Positions 19,655 through 30,600 of a DNA stretch of 33,331 bases are shown piece by piece. Below the pieces are notes generated by a model. The model searched no databases. It saw nothing but the letters and a program-made list of their open reading frames with translations, and was not told the DNA's origin. The stretch is from IMG/VR virus record IMGVR_UViG_3300012002_000174, positions 1 to 33,331 of that record; one strand, given 5' to 3'. This DNA comes from a virus. Positions within the stretch are counted from its first letter, which is position 1, and every line of letters starts with the position of its first letter. Position numbers and translations under genes: made by a program.

Positions 19655-22603
19655 ATGCTGAACTATAAAGCTAATTCTCTCAGTAGTGTTATTCCAAAGA
19701 AAATATATGAGAATAATCCTCGACTTCAAGAGTTTTTGAGTATTTACTATGAGTGGCAATATAAGACAACGGTACACACCAGAGGTGGAGTTGGTGTTGG
19801 TAACTTAAACTTGTCTTCAAAGGTAAAATCAACTGAAACAAATGTGAATGCGGACATTGAAGCAGTTATTTCAAGCTCATCCTTTGTGACTGAATTCGAT
19901 GAAGTTAACACATTCATTGTTGATGAAAAGATTTGGTCGTATATTGACTTAAGTGATTCATTAGAACTAACACTTTCATCATCAAATGACTACTTGCTTA
20001 ACAATATCAAGAAAACTTCAATAACTCTATTTCGTGGATTTTCTTATAATATCTTGAATAACACAAGTGAATCAGTTTACATTAAGTTTGCTAAAACAAT
20101 TGGGACAGATGAGCAACTATCTACGGTGCAAAATAACGGGTCCGATTCTGGTATAATCACTATTGATGTTAATGAAAGTGCTCCCAATTTTTTGTTTCTT
20201 TATAGTTCTTCAGGTAGCTATTTGCTAACAATAAAGGTCGAGTATGTTCCCGAGCTATATAATATTGTCGAGACAAATGTAAGTCCATTGTTCTTTACGA
20301 TTGTGAAGAACATCTTTTTTCATACAGAGTATTTGTATCAAGTATTTGAGGGCTTAAATTCACCGTCTATACCTAATGCTCTTTTTCAAAGATACGCGGA
20401 AAGCTATGGCCTGGACACATTCTTTCGAAACAACTTTCGATTCAAAAGTTTCTTTGATAACTTTGTTGAATTCTTTCGACAAAGAGGAACAAACGCTGGT
20501 ATAAAATACTTCTTTCGAAACTTCTTCGATACAGATGTTCAACTTGACTTTCCAGGAGAGCGAGTACTTCGTTCATCTCAGTCTGATTTCTTTTCATTTG
20601 ATGAACTATTTGTATCTGTTGAATATGCGGGGCCATTAACTAGTAATCAGACAATTGTTGGAGACTTGTCAAAAGCGGAAGCAACAATTGAAGCATATTC
20701 ATATGATACGAACAGAGACTACTATAAGCTATTTCTTAAAAGAAGCAAGACGACAGCTTCATTTCAAATTGGTGAAAGCTTCAAAGTTAAAGACGATGAT
20801 GAACCATCAATAAGATATGAAGTTGGTGGCCAAGTATTAGGTAATATATCTAACATCGAAATTGTAGAGCCTGGAAATGAATATACAGTCGGCCAAACAA
20901 TCTCTGATAGCTTTACATTTGGTGGAATAACATCTCAGGTTGATGTTCGCGTTGATGCGGTCAGGGACTCTCCAATTAGTAGAATTCGAATTAATTCTCC
21001 TGGTGAGGGATACGAAGTTAATGATGAAGTTATTTTTGTAAAACCAGAAAAAAGAACAAAATTCTCTGGTATTGTACAACCGGACCCTAATAGTGGAGAA
21101 GATAAGTATACCTCAACAGAAATTGGCATTATATTTGAGGATTTGAGTGAATACCAACCTATTGATTTTACGAATGCTACATTTCGAATCGATGCGACTC
21201 CATATATCGTTAATAGCTATACTACTGGTAGTCCAGATGTTATAACTGTACAATCTGATACAACACCAAATGTAACACCAACTGTAAAATCTGGACAACC
21301 AATAACATTTGATGTATTAGAAAGTAATGTAACGGACCCCTATTTTGATGTAAATGGTGTATACTTTCAACCCTCAAATACAACTGTTAAAAGAGGTGCA
21401 AGAGGATATATTACAAGCGTAACAGCTTCTGGAGCTATTGAAGATATATTCATTCAAGATCGTGGATATGGGTATATTAAGCGCCCAAATACATTGGATG
21501 ATAGCATACAAATAATCACTACATCGGGAAACTCTGCTGATCTTGAAGTTATCGGCTCTAATTTTGGCAGTATTGAATCTCTTACAAAAACAAATGACAC
21601 TGTTGGTGCACAATTTACAGAAACCATTGAGTTAGATAAAGGTGGACCAGCTGATGATAATGCAAAAATAAGTCTTGTAGTTGGGCCATTTTCTCAGTAT
21701 GGAAACTTTTTCAGAGGAAATCAAGGGTTCATATCCGATGATATCTATATTCACGATTCGTTATTCTATCAAGACTATTCTTATGTTATTCAGTCAGATT
21801 TAAACATATCAGATTTTGCAACACTTCTAAAAGAGTTAGCTCATCCCGCTGGTATGATTTTCTTCAACCAGTTCTTTATCACAAGAGTTTTTTCGCAAAA
21901 GCTAAATCAAGGCTCAGAGATACCAAATGTTTTCAGAACAATCACAATTAACAAAGAGCTGGTTTCACCATTACTATTGATCGGAACATTAATTGTTGAT
22001 GTTGTACCATTTCTTACTTCTCTGCGCACAAAGCAAATCTTGAATAAGTTTCGTTGGTTTTCTGAGACTCCGTTGGAATTAGATAATGTTGCTTCAGATT
22101 TGAATATTGCTACAGCTTCTGGTACAACAGTTTCTGGGTATAAGGATGTAACTCTCAAAGATGAAACTTTGATAAACCGAGATTCGGATGAAACACACTT
22201 TCAAACAAATTCGAATTTGTTTTTGGAGACAACTGTTAGTGGAGCAGGAACTGTTTCATATGCTGGTACAACTTCGGGCGTATCTTATGAAGGCTTCGCA
22301 ACTATGAGCGGAACATCAACAAGCTTTTTGTCTGCAATAAATACACAAGATATTATTAAGGCTGAGGGTGAATCATTCTGGGTACATAAAGCTCTGACAG
22401 ATACTGAACTAATTGTACAACGCCTAAATACCAATGGTCCCGTATCGATCACGAATAGCATTTATACAATTGATGTTCGAAGAAATACTAAGCTAGAAAA
22501 TGCAAACTATACAGATATATTATACTTTGGTGATAATATAACATTCAGCGGCGACTCTGGTGAATTCACTTTTCAAGAATTGAATGAGATACCTATAAAT
22601 TAG
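19655..22603 (+). CDS. 7: gp7 baseplate wedge protein
   Basis: The 982-residue product sits between gp6 and gp8, the T4 position of gp7 (1032 residues). The N-terminus NNPRLQEFLSIYYEWQ and the helical block FRFKSFFDNFVEFFRQRG followed by TNAGIKYFFRNFFDTDVQ (residues about 265-300) are typical of gp7 in cyanophage-like genomes, while the middle is made of beta-rich modules (IEIVEPGNEYTVGQT and a similar RIRINSPGEGYEVNDEV). The ATG at 19655 has AAGGA at 19643-19647. An overlapping ATG at 19651 in another frame stops at once. In T4, gp7 links gp6/gp53 with gp8 and gp10. Confidence 0.85.
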   Translation: MLNYKANSLSSVIPKKIYENNPRLQEFLSIYYEWQYKTTVHTRGGVGVGNLNLSSKVKSTETNVNADIEAVISSSSFVTEFDEVNTFIVDEKIWSYIDLSDSLELTLSSSNDYLLNNIKKTSITLFRGFSYNILNNTSESVYIKFAKTIGTDEQLSTVQNNGSDSGIITIDVNESAPNFLFLYSSSGSYLLTIKVEYVPELYNIVETNVSPLFFTIVKNIFFHTEYLYQVFEGLNSPSIPNALFQRYAESYGLDTFFRNNFRFKSFFDNFVEFFRQRGTNAGIKYFFRNFFDTDVQLDFPGERVLRSSQSDFFSFDELFVSVEYAGPLTSNQTIVGDLSKAEATIEAYSYDTNRDYYKLFLKRSKTTASFQIGESFKVKDDDEPSIRYEVGGQVLGNISNIEIVEPGNEYTVGQTISDSFTFGGITSQVDVRVDAVRDSPISRIRINSPGEGYEVNDEVIFVKPEKRTKFSGIVQPDPNSGEDKYTSTEIGIIFEDLSEYQPIDFTNATFRIDATPYIVNSYTTGSPDVITVQSDTTPNVTPTVKSGQPITFDVLESNVTDPYFDVNGVYFQPSNTTVKRGARGYITSVTASGAIEDIFIQDRGYGYIKRPNTLDDSIQIITTSGNSADLEVIGSNFGSIESLTKTNDTVGAQFTETIELDKGGPADDNAKISLVVGPFSQYGNFFRGNQGFISDDIYIHDSLFYQDYSYVIQSDLNISDFATLLKELAHPAGMIFFNQFFITRVFSQKLNQGSEIPNVFRTITINKELVSPLLLIGTLIVDVVPFLTSLRTKQILNKFRWFSETPLELDNVASDLNIATASGTTVSGYKDVTLKDETLINRDSDETHFQTNSNLFLETTVSGAGTVSYAGTTSGVSYEGFATMSGTSTSFLSAINTQDIIKAEGESFWVHKALTDTELIVQRLNTNGPVSITNSIYTIDVRRNTKLENANYTDILYFGDNITFSGDSGEFTFQELNEIPIN

Positions 22604-22612
22604 AGGATATAT

Positions 22613-24631
22613 ATGGCACTTTCAATAATCACAGACAAATTTCGAATTGAGAATGCAAAGAAATTTGTACAATCAATGACTATTAGAGATTATCCAAACG
22701 ATTTCTCTACTGCTCAATCAAACTATGAACGGGTAAAGTCAGAGCCCCTTAATGGCGCGATTGATAATATGTATATGATTATCGGTAAGATAACTAGTTG
22801 GTATACAGATGGTACGGAAACTCCCGTGCCCGATACTGGTGGATTTCTTCGACAAGAGTCTGAAATTTGGAGTAATGCACTTGCTGCAAAACGAATTGAT
22901 ACGACCAATATCTCTCATGTAACATTTCGTGAAAATTGGACAATCAACACAGAATATCCATACTATCAATCGACAGAATCTAACACAACTACATTTTCAA
23001 GCTCTTCTACTCCAAATTTTTTCGTTCTTGATGAAAATGAGTTTCGTATATATAAGTGTCTATTCAATAACTATGGTGGGTTATCATCAGTTCGACCAAC
23101 AGATGTTGGTGGTGTAGGTGGAGACGCACGAAGAATTCAAAGAGAGCCCTTTTATACTTCTGATGGTTACCTTTGGAAGTATATGTATACAATTGACCCA
23201 TCGGCAGCTGTCAAATTCTTAACTGAATCTTATATGCCGGTGAGAAAGGACCTTGTGAATGATGATGGTTCTTCAGATGATAATAGAACAGTCGATGGCG
23301 CAATATATAGAATATTTTTTCCCGCTAAATCCAATGCTGGTTCCACAATAGCTATTACGAATGAAGCTGCATCCTTGGCTAGAGTAAGAGTAGAAGGAAT
23401 TAATAGTGGTGCTGATGTTACCGTTAGTGGATTAACGATTGATATGTCAAATACGGACAATCAAAATCGAATTGCAACTATTGAAGATGATGATATGATT
23501 GGCTATCAAGTTGAGCACATCATTGATGATGGTACCAAAACAGTCGAAGTTGCCGAAATTGTTGATTCATCTTTTGCATCATCAACGCTTACACTGACAA
23601 TCAAACGATTGGATGATACCTCAAAGGATTCATTTACAGTACCGGGCAGTGGAACAGAAACTTGGTTCATATCACCTTTGGTGCGTATCAATGGTGAAGG
23701 TAAAGATGCTTCGGCTCTTCTTTATATTAATGGAGAACAACCAGAAGTAGATGCATCTTCAAATAAACTTTTTCCTATTGACCCAGTTAATGTTGGAGAT
23801 GCGGTTGATATTTTGATGAATACAGTAGGGTTTGGCTATCGTAATGTATATGACTTAAACGACTTTTCTGGTACACTAGATTCAATTGTAGAACTGCGTC
23901 AAGGTAAAGCAAAGATTGGAAATATTTCTTCGGGTGATACAACACAAGAGCAAGATCGTTCGATTAGTAATGTTGCGGAAGTTGTTTCTGTCACTCCATA
24001 TGGTGGACATTCTTTTGATAATGTCTCTGAACTATATGCATATACAATTATGATATCCTCAACATTTTCTGGTGATGAATCTGGTTCTGCAACAGTTCAA
24101 AACGACTTTCGACAAATTTCATTAATGCAAAACCCAATAGAACTAGATGGTACATTAGCTGATTCTCTTATCTATCGACAAACAGTTAGAATAGAGTTTG
24201 ATGGTAATATTACTGGAGATATTAATTATGATGATGAAATTTCAGATCAATCAACTGCGGACGATGATAAAACTTTATTTGGAAGAGTTGTAAGATGGGA
24301 ATATAATAGCACAGACGATAAGACACTTGTATACCTTTCATCAAGTTATGGACTTCTCACAAGAACAGCACAAGAAGTATATGACATTAATCCAACGCAT
24401 ACACTTTATCTTTCCATCGATGTTAGTTCTGGTACACCTCCGTACACACCATTCACAATTTCAAGTCGAATTACGGGTACTGGTGATGGAGAATACCAAC
24501 GAGGTTTGTCAGATAGCGATGATAGAGGTCTTGAATTTCTTTCTGGTGATTTGTTCTATACAGAAAATCGACAACCAGTTATTAGAGCTGCAGATCAATC
24601 AGAAAGCATCAAGCTTGTAATTGAATACTAA
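22613..24631 (+). CDS. 8: gp8 baseplate wedge protein, extended form
   Basis: The 672-residue product begins MALSIITDKFRIENAKKFVQ and contains SWYTDGTETPVPDT, an IWSNALAAKRI helix and FRIYKCLFNNYGG followed by PFYTSDGYLWKYMYTIDPSA, matching the gp8 pattern. T4 gp8 has only 334 residues; this one is twice that, with an extra insert of beta-rich sequence. I recall long gp8 in marine T4-like phages. Its position after gp7 fits T4 order. GAGG lies at 22603-22606, with TATAAATT just upstream as a weak late box. The stop codon is embedded in CTAAATA. Confidence 0.85.
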   Translation: MALSIITDKFRIENAKKFVQSMTIRDYPNDFSTAQSNYERVKSEPLNGAIDNMYMIIGKITSWYTDGTETPVPDTGGFLRQESEIWSNALAAKRIDTTNISHVTFRENWTINTEYPYYQSTESNTTTFSSSSTPNFFVLDENEFRIYKCLFNNYGGLSSVRPTDVGGVGGDARRIQREPFYTSDGYLWKYMYTIDPSAAVKFLTESYMPVRKDLVNDDGSSDDNRTVDGAIYRIFFPAKSNAGSTIAITNEAASLARVRVEGINSGADVTVSGLTIDMSNTDNQNRIATIEDDDMIGYQVEHIIDDGTKTVEVAEIVDSSFASSTLTLTIKRLDDTSKDSFTVPGSGTETWFISPLVRINGEGKDASALLYINGEQPEVDASSNKLFPIDPVNVGDAVDILMNTVGFGYRNVYDLNDFSGTLDSIVELRQGKAKIGNISSGDTTQEQDRSISNVAEVVSVTPYGGHSFDNVSELYAYTIMISSTFSGDESGSATVQNDFRQISLMQNPIELDGTLADSLIYRQTVRIEFDGNITGDINYDDEISDQSTADDDKTLFGRVVRWEYNSTDDKTLVYLSSSYGLLTRTAQEVYDINPTHTLYLSIDVSSGTPPYTPFTISSRITGTGDGEYQRGLSDSDDRGLEFLSGDLFYTENRQPVIRAADQSESIKLVIEY

Positions 24632-24634
24632 ATA
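24628..24634 (+). promoter_or_regulatory. late-promoter-like CTAAATA at the end of gp8
   Basis: TACTAAATA contains the gp8 stop codon and the TAAATA core of the late box. The predicted start at about 24640 leaves a 22-base leader with AAGGT before the ATG at 24662, a normal arrangement. It may give extra late expression of the 2101-residue gene. Confidence 0.5.
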
Positions 24635-24661
24635 ATAGGAAACACCTAAAAAGGTAGCATA

Positions 24662-27600
24662 ATGGTAGGACGCAACTTAAACACAAATTTCAATGTAGCT
24701 CCATATTTCGATGACTATAATGAGGCAAAGAAATTTCTACGAATTCTTTTTCGCCCAAGTTATCCAGTTCAAGCTCGTGAACTTACACAATTACAAACGA
24801 TTCTTAATGACCAAATTGGTCGTTTTGGTGAATCAATATATGAAGATGGTTCACTTGTAACTGGTCTAAATTTTAGTCTTACGGATAACACTTATCTCAA
24901 ACTAGATCAGCTAGTCGATTGGAATGCATTGAAACAGTTCATTTCCGCTAAATCTTTTGGAACTGGATATCAAATTAATGATACTGTTCGTCTTTCAAAT
25001 GGAACAGATGATGCAGTTCTTGTTAACATTGGCGCTGCTAGTACATTCAGTTTTTCATTAATCAATAATAATGTTCCAAGTGGATTTTTTGGACTTATTG
25101 CAACCGATAATATCAATGTAACTTCTGGGGCTGAGGGAGCTCAGTTTGAAGTTAATGCTAAAATTTCGACAACAAGTGAGCCCACTGATGGTCGAGAAGA
25201 AAGACCAGTATTTCTCGTACAAGGATTTACTACACTTACTTCGGAAGACCCGCCGACTCTCTTTGGTGAATACTTAACAGGAACAGAGTTTGTTGCTGGG
25301 GACGAAATTGGAATTTGGAACCCAGAAAATGAAACAATTACGCAAACTCTTCAAACACTTCCTTCAGATTTTCAAGGGGCTTGCCAACTAGCTTCTGTGC
25401 AATCTGGTATTATTTTTACAAATGGACTTTTTGCACTTGTTGACCAGCAAACTCAACCACTTGCGAAATACAGTACTAATACTTCAGCGCGCGTAGGATT
25501 AACAGTTAATGAAGACATTGTAACTGAACAAACAGACCAAACGCTTCTTGATAATGCAGCAGGTTCACCCAATGAAAATGCTCCTGGTGCTCATCGTTTT
25601 CGGTTAACTCTTCAATTGGGCTCAAGACGTATTTTAGATGCGGATGAAGAGCAAGAAGCAGATGAGTCGTTTTATGAACTATCAAGAGTTGTCGATGGTG
25701 AAATTGTAGATCGTAAAGAACGACCAGATTATAGTGTTCTTGGCGATGAAATGGCGAAGCGTCTTTATGATGTCAATGGAAACTTTGTATTAGAGCCGTT
25801 TAAGATTACATTTGACGATAAGCTTCTTTTCTCATTAACAGTAGATTTTCATACACAAGGCTCCGAAACAATCGAGGTTACCGCTTCTGAAGAAGACCTT
25901 GGCATTTCCGATTTAACTGGTCGAATCTTTGTTGTAGATAATATACCATTTGAAATTACGAATACAGTTGCTGGAGGAACCAATACAGAATTTACTTTGA
26001 CATTGAATGATGTACCAGATTGGTTTACATTTGATACTGGTCTATTAATTGATGTGTATGACTCGAATAACTTCGAAGCTTCGTTTACACCCGGAGAAGC
26101 TTATGTTGCGGGTAATAAATTCTCTACAATAGGTACTACCAAAAAGGACTTAGAGAAAACACGAACAAGCAAGCATCTTATATCCGAAGAAAATCAGTTT
26201 ATTGGTACTTCATTTGGCAACTATCTTGTTCTCGATCAACCAGATACAAGTACAAGCCTTACTGTTTCTGATTTTGACACAGGAGCTTCTGTAAATCTTT
26301 ATGGAAGTGATAATGGAACGGGAACTTCCATCGGAACTACGAGAGTCAAGCAACTCAAGAATACTGTTAATAACCGAATGGAGTTGTACTTCTTTGATAC
26401 ACAGTTTTCAACGATTACATTAACAGGAATTGATGGTTCTGGTACTACATTAACAAGTAGTTCAGCTTTTGAACCTGGCCACGCGGGGTCTACATTTCTT
26501 TATGATGGAATTCGGTATAAGATTGTTACATATACAGACCCAAATACCGTTGAGCTAAATACAGCAATACCTTCTCCTGGATTTACTGGAGAGACCATTG
26601 AATTGAATTATAATGGCTCTGCTATTAAATCCGTGGAGCTTGCTAATTCGTTAGCAATTCTTCCAGTTTCAAGTTCTATAATAAGTGATTTGAACGGAGA
26701 CGGGTATGACGAAACGAAGCTTTTGGAGACAGATAAGACAAAGCTGATATTTGAAATCTCAGATAATATTGCACAGAGTCTATCAGATGTTGAATACCGA
26801 TATATGCTTGAGGACTCTACAACCGTTGATGGTTCAAATGTAATCTCACCTTCTCTTAAAGAAAATGATGAACTACTTTGGCCATCAAGAGACCAATACT
26901 TTATTCAACTAACTAGTAGTAATGCAGTTGTTCCAACTGAGGATATTTCCAGTATTGACAATGAAACGATAACTCTTGTTCCGGGGTATTCAGGCGAAAG
27001 CATTATAATATCATACCCCGTTCGTCGAGTAGGAAATACGAATCCACTACAAACAACTTTTGTGTTTGGAAATAATATTTCTGCGACAACTAGTATGGTT
27101 GATGGTACTCAATATGTGGCACCCTCTGAAGGTCAGATATATATACCTTCAACTGAAATCACAAGCACAAATACACCACAGACATTAGGATTGACTGGAG
27201 TTGTTAAAATTAAGGAAATCTATGAGCTAAGTGCATCAAGTCCAGACAATGAAATTCTTGATGTTGATGACCCGTCATTTGGCAACACAATTGTTACAAG
27301 CAACTATCGACTTGATAATGGCCAAAGAGATGATGTTGTTGACCACGCTAGCATAAAGCTAAAGCCTGGTGCTCCACTTCCTCAAAATGATTTGCTTGTA
27401 GTTGTTGATCGAATTCAAACGAATTCAGCTACAGTTGGAGATAGAACTTATTATTCTGTTGACTCATATAATCAGATTTACTATGACTATCTTCCGACTG
27501 TCTATACTTCGGATGGTGATGCATATGACTTGCGCTCATCTATTGATTTTCGACCAAGAGCACAAGACTTGGGCGCTGGAGATAATCTACTAAGCTTTAC

Positions 27601-30600
27601 GAAAACTTTCAGTCAATTGGTGTTTCCACCTCATGCTGCAAATAATTCACTTCTTGAGTTTGATGTTGATTACTATATACCGAGAATTGATAAAGTTAGT
27701 ATTTCTCCCGATTTGGACTTTAAGATTGTGCAGGGAACACCCTCTGTGGACGCTGAAGCGCCAAGTACTCCAGACCGTTCTTTGGTTCTTTATGACATTT
27801 ATCAACACCCATATTCTACTGAAAAGAATGATGTTGAAACTACTCCATACAATCACGACAGATATACAATGAGTGATATATCTGAACTTGAAAGTCGTGT
27901 TAAGACACTAGAGAAAAATGTTCAATTGGACAAAGTTCAAAAAGCAATTCTTTCGGAAGAAGTTACTGATGAAAGCAATACGAACCTATTAAAGACTGGT
28001 GTGCTAGTTGATTCATTTTCAACTACTGATGTTTCAGATGTTGCAAATGAAGACTTTCGTGCTTCAATTGATGTTGAAAATGGACAAATGAGACCTGGTT
28101 TTGACCAATACACATTTAGCCTTTTCTTGGATGAAACTGATAACGATACAACAGCTACAAAAACTGATGATGGTATTATTCTTGCTAACTATGATGATAA
28201 TGCTCCAGTTTCCTTTGTCAACCAATCTTTCGCGACTAAAACAGAGAATTTGAATCCATTTGCTGTTATTGACTGGCTTGGAGAAGTAAAGCTATTTCCA
28301 GATAAAGATTTCTGGAAGGATTTGATTCGAAAACCAGATGTCGTAACAAATATGAGTGGCTCAAATGAAGCTTGGAAATTCCTTGAAAATAATGTTCCTG
28401 ATAGAACGGAATGGAATAACTGGAAAACAAGGTGGACTGGACGGCGAAGAGTTTCAACTGGATTTGAGCGAAGATTAAGAGGTCGAAGAGGAATATTAGG
28501 ATTTGCTGGAAAGGTACTTTCTCGCCGGCGAAGATTTTCGACATATGAAACGCGCTCACTTCAAACTCGAAGTGGAATAAGAAAGAAGTTTGATACGCAG
28601 ATTAAGAAAAAGAGTCTTGGTGACCAAGTTGTTGACCAATCTGTCATTCCATATATGAGAGAAGTGCCCGGCGGCATTCGTTTCTATGGAAAGGCTTTGA
28701 AACCAAATACTCGCGTCTATCCATTTTTTGATGGAACAAGTGTAATGGATTTTGTTCGGCCGGGTATTATATATATAGCACCAAGATCGGACAATGAAGT
28801 AGTGTACTCAAATGCAGTTGTGGGTAAATCACTTGCAGAGATTACAGGATATAGTAACTTGACTCTTACGGGAAAGTCTGCTGATATCAATAATGTGTAC
28901 TTTCATATTACACCTGAGAGTAGAAGTGTTTTGTATGGCTCAGCTTCAAATACAGATGATTTGGCGATTGACTCAACAGCTATTTCTAATATCTCAAAAG
29001 TCGTTGATCAAAAAATCGGTGGAGAATTTAGACTCAAAACTGACTCAGTTGGCTCTATCACGGGAATATTTGAAGTACCATCTGGAAAGTTCAAAACTGG
29101 AACGCGAACATTTAAACTAACTGACTCAAGTACAGATATAGACGGTAGCAGTAATACAAATGCTGAGAAAGACTTTGAGTCTTCTGGTCTTCGAAGTGTT
29201 GTACAAAAGAATATTGTATCAACAAGAACTCCTATCATCAAAAAGATGTCTGTGAGACAATCAAGAGTTAGTACAAGTCGTAAATTCCGCGTTTTCTCTA
29301 ACAGTCCTACAATTAAACGATGGAAGGACCCGATTGCACAAACTTTCAATGTAGACTCAAATGAATATCCTTCTGGTCTTTATCTTCATTCTGTGGACCT
29401 TTGGTTCACTAGTCGTGACAGCTCACTTCCAGTAACTGTACAGATTCGACCAGTCGATAATGGATATCCAGATTCACAAACAGTACTTCCTTTTGGAGAG
29501 ACAACATTAGACCCAACAGAGATTGCCGTTACGGGAACACCGTCTCAAAGTAACTATACTCGATTTAAATTTTCGACTCCTGTTTATCTTGAACCTGGTG
29601 ATTATGCAATAGCTGTTATGTCGAATTCATTGAACTATGAGATTTATACAGCAACACTTGGAGAGAAAATCCTTAGTACAACTAGTGGTGCTCCTACAAA
29701 TCGTGTTATGAACAAACAACCATATTCTGGTGTAATGTTCAAATCTCAAAATGCTTCAACTTGGACACCCGTAAATGAACAAGATTTGATGTTTAGAGTA
29801 AATAGAGCCGATTTCAATGTTGGAAGTTACATTGGAAAGATTGATGTTGAGTTTGATAATAAGCAACTTGAAGCATTAAATCCATTTAAGTCACCAAGTG
29901 ATGTTCATTTTACATATGACTCAACCGGAACGAATTCTCAATTCTCATACAATTACTATCAAATCAATGTACCAGAAGTTCAAGACTTTGAGGAAGTCAT
30001 TCCTCCAGTGTACTCTGTTAAGCAATCAAAGGTCAATGTTAACAATGGCAATCTTACTCCAGATACATTGTTTAGTGAAACGATTGTTAATGAAACAGTT
30101 GAAACAAATTCTGTTCGTGGTGTTCGTAACCTTTCGAACAATACAAGCTTTCAGGTAGAAATGAATTTCGGAACGAATAGCAATATCGTTTCTCCAATGA
30201 TTGATGAACAGCAAATGAATGTGTTGTTTGTGCAAAATCTTATTGATGAGCTTCAGATTACTCCATTAAATGATATCACGATTACAGCTGAAGGTAGTAA
30301 CTATGCGGTTAATGATACATTTATAGTACAGGATACAAGAAGCCTTGAGGAGTTGGGAAAACTTGAAGTTACAAGTGTTGATCCAACAACTTCTGGAGTA
30401 ACCGGTCTTGGAATTCTATCCTCTGCTGAACCTAAGTATATTACAGGAACGGTCAATATAATAGATGATACTGTTTCTGGTACAGGATTCACAGCAGAAG
30501 TTCAGTCTGAACTTGATGCTGATGGGGGTGTTGCTGACGCAAGATACATCTCTAAGCGGGTTAACTTGAAATCTGGTTTTGAATCTAAAGACCTCAAAGT

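Noticed and set aside
24644-24655. Hairpin ACCT-AAAA-AGGT before the 2101-residue gene
   Set aside because: The stem is only 4 bp and has no T-run; it overlaps the Shine-Dalgarno and is too weak to call a terminator or operator.
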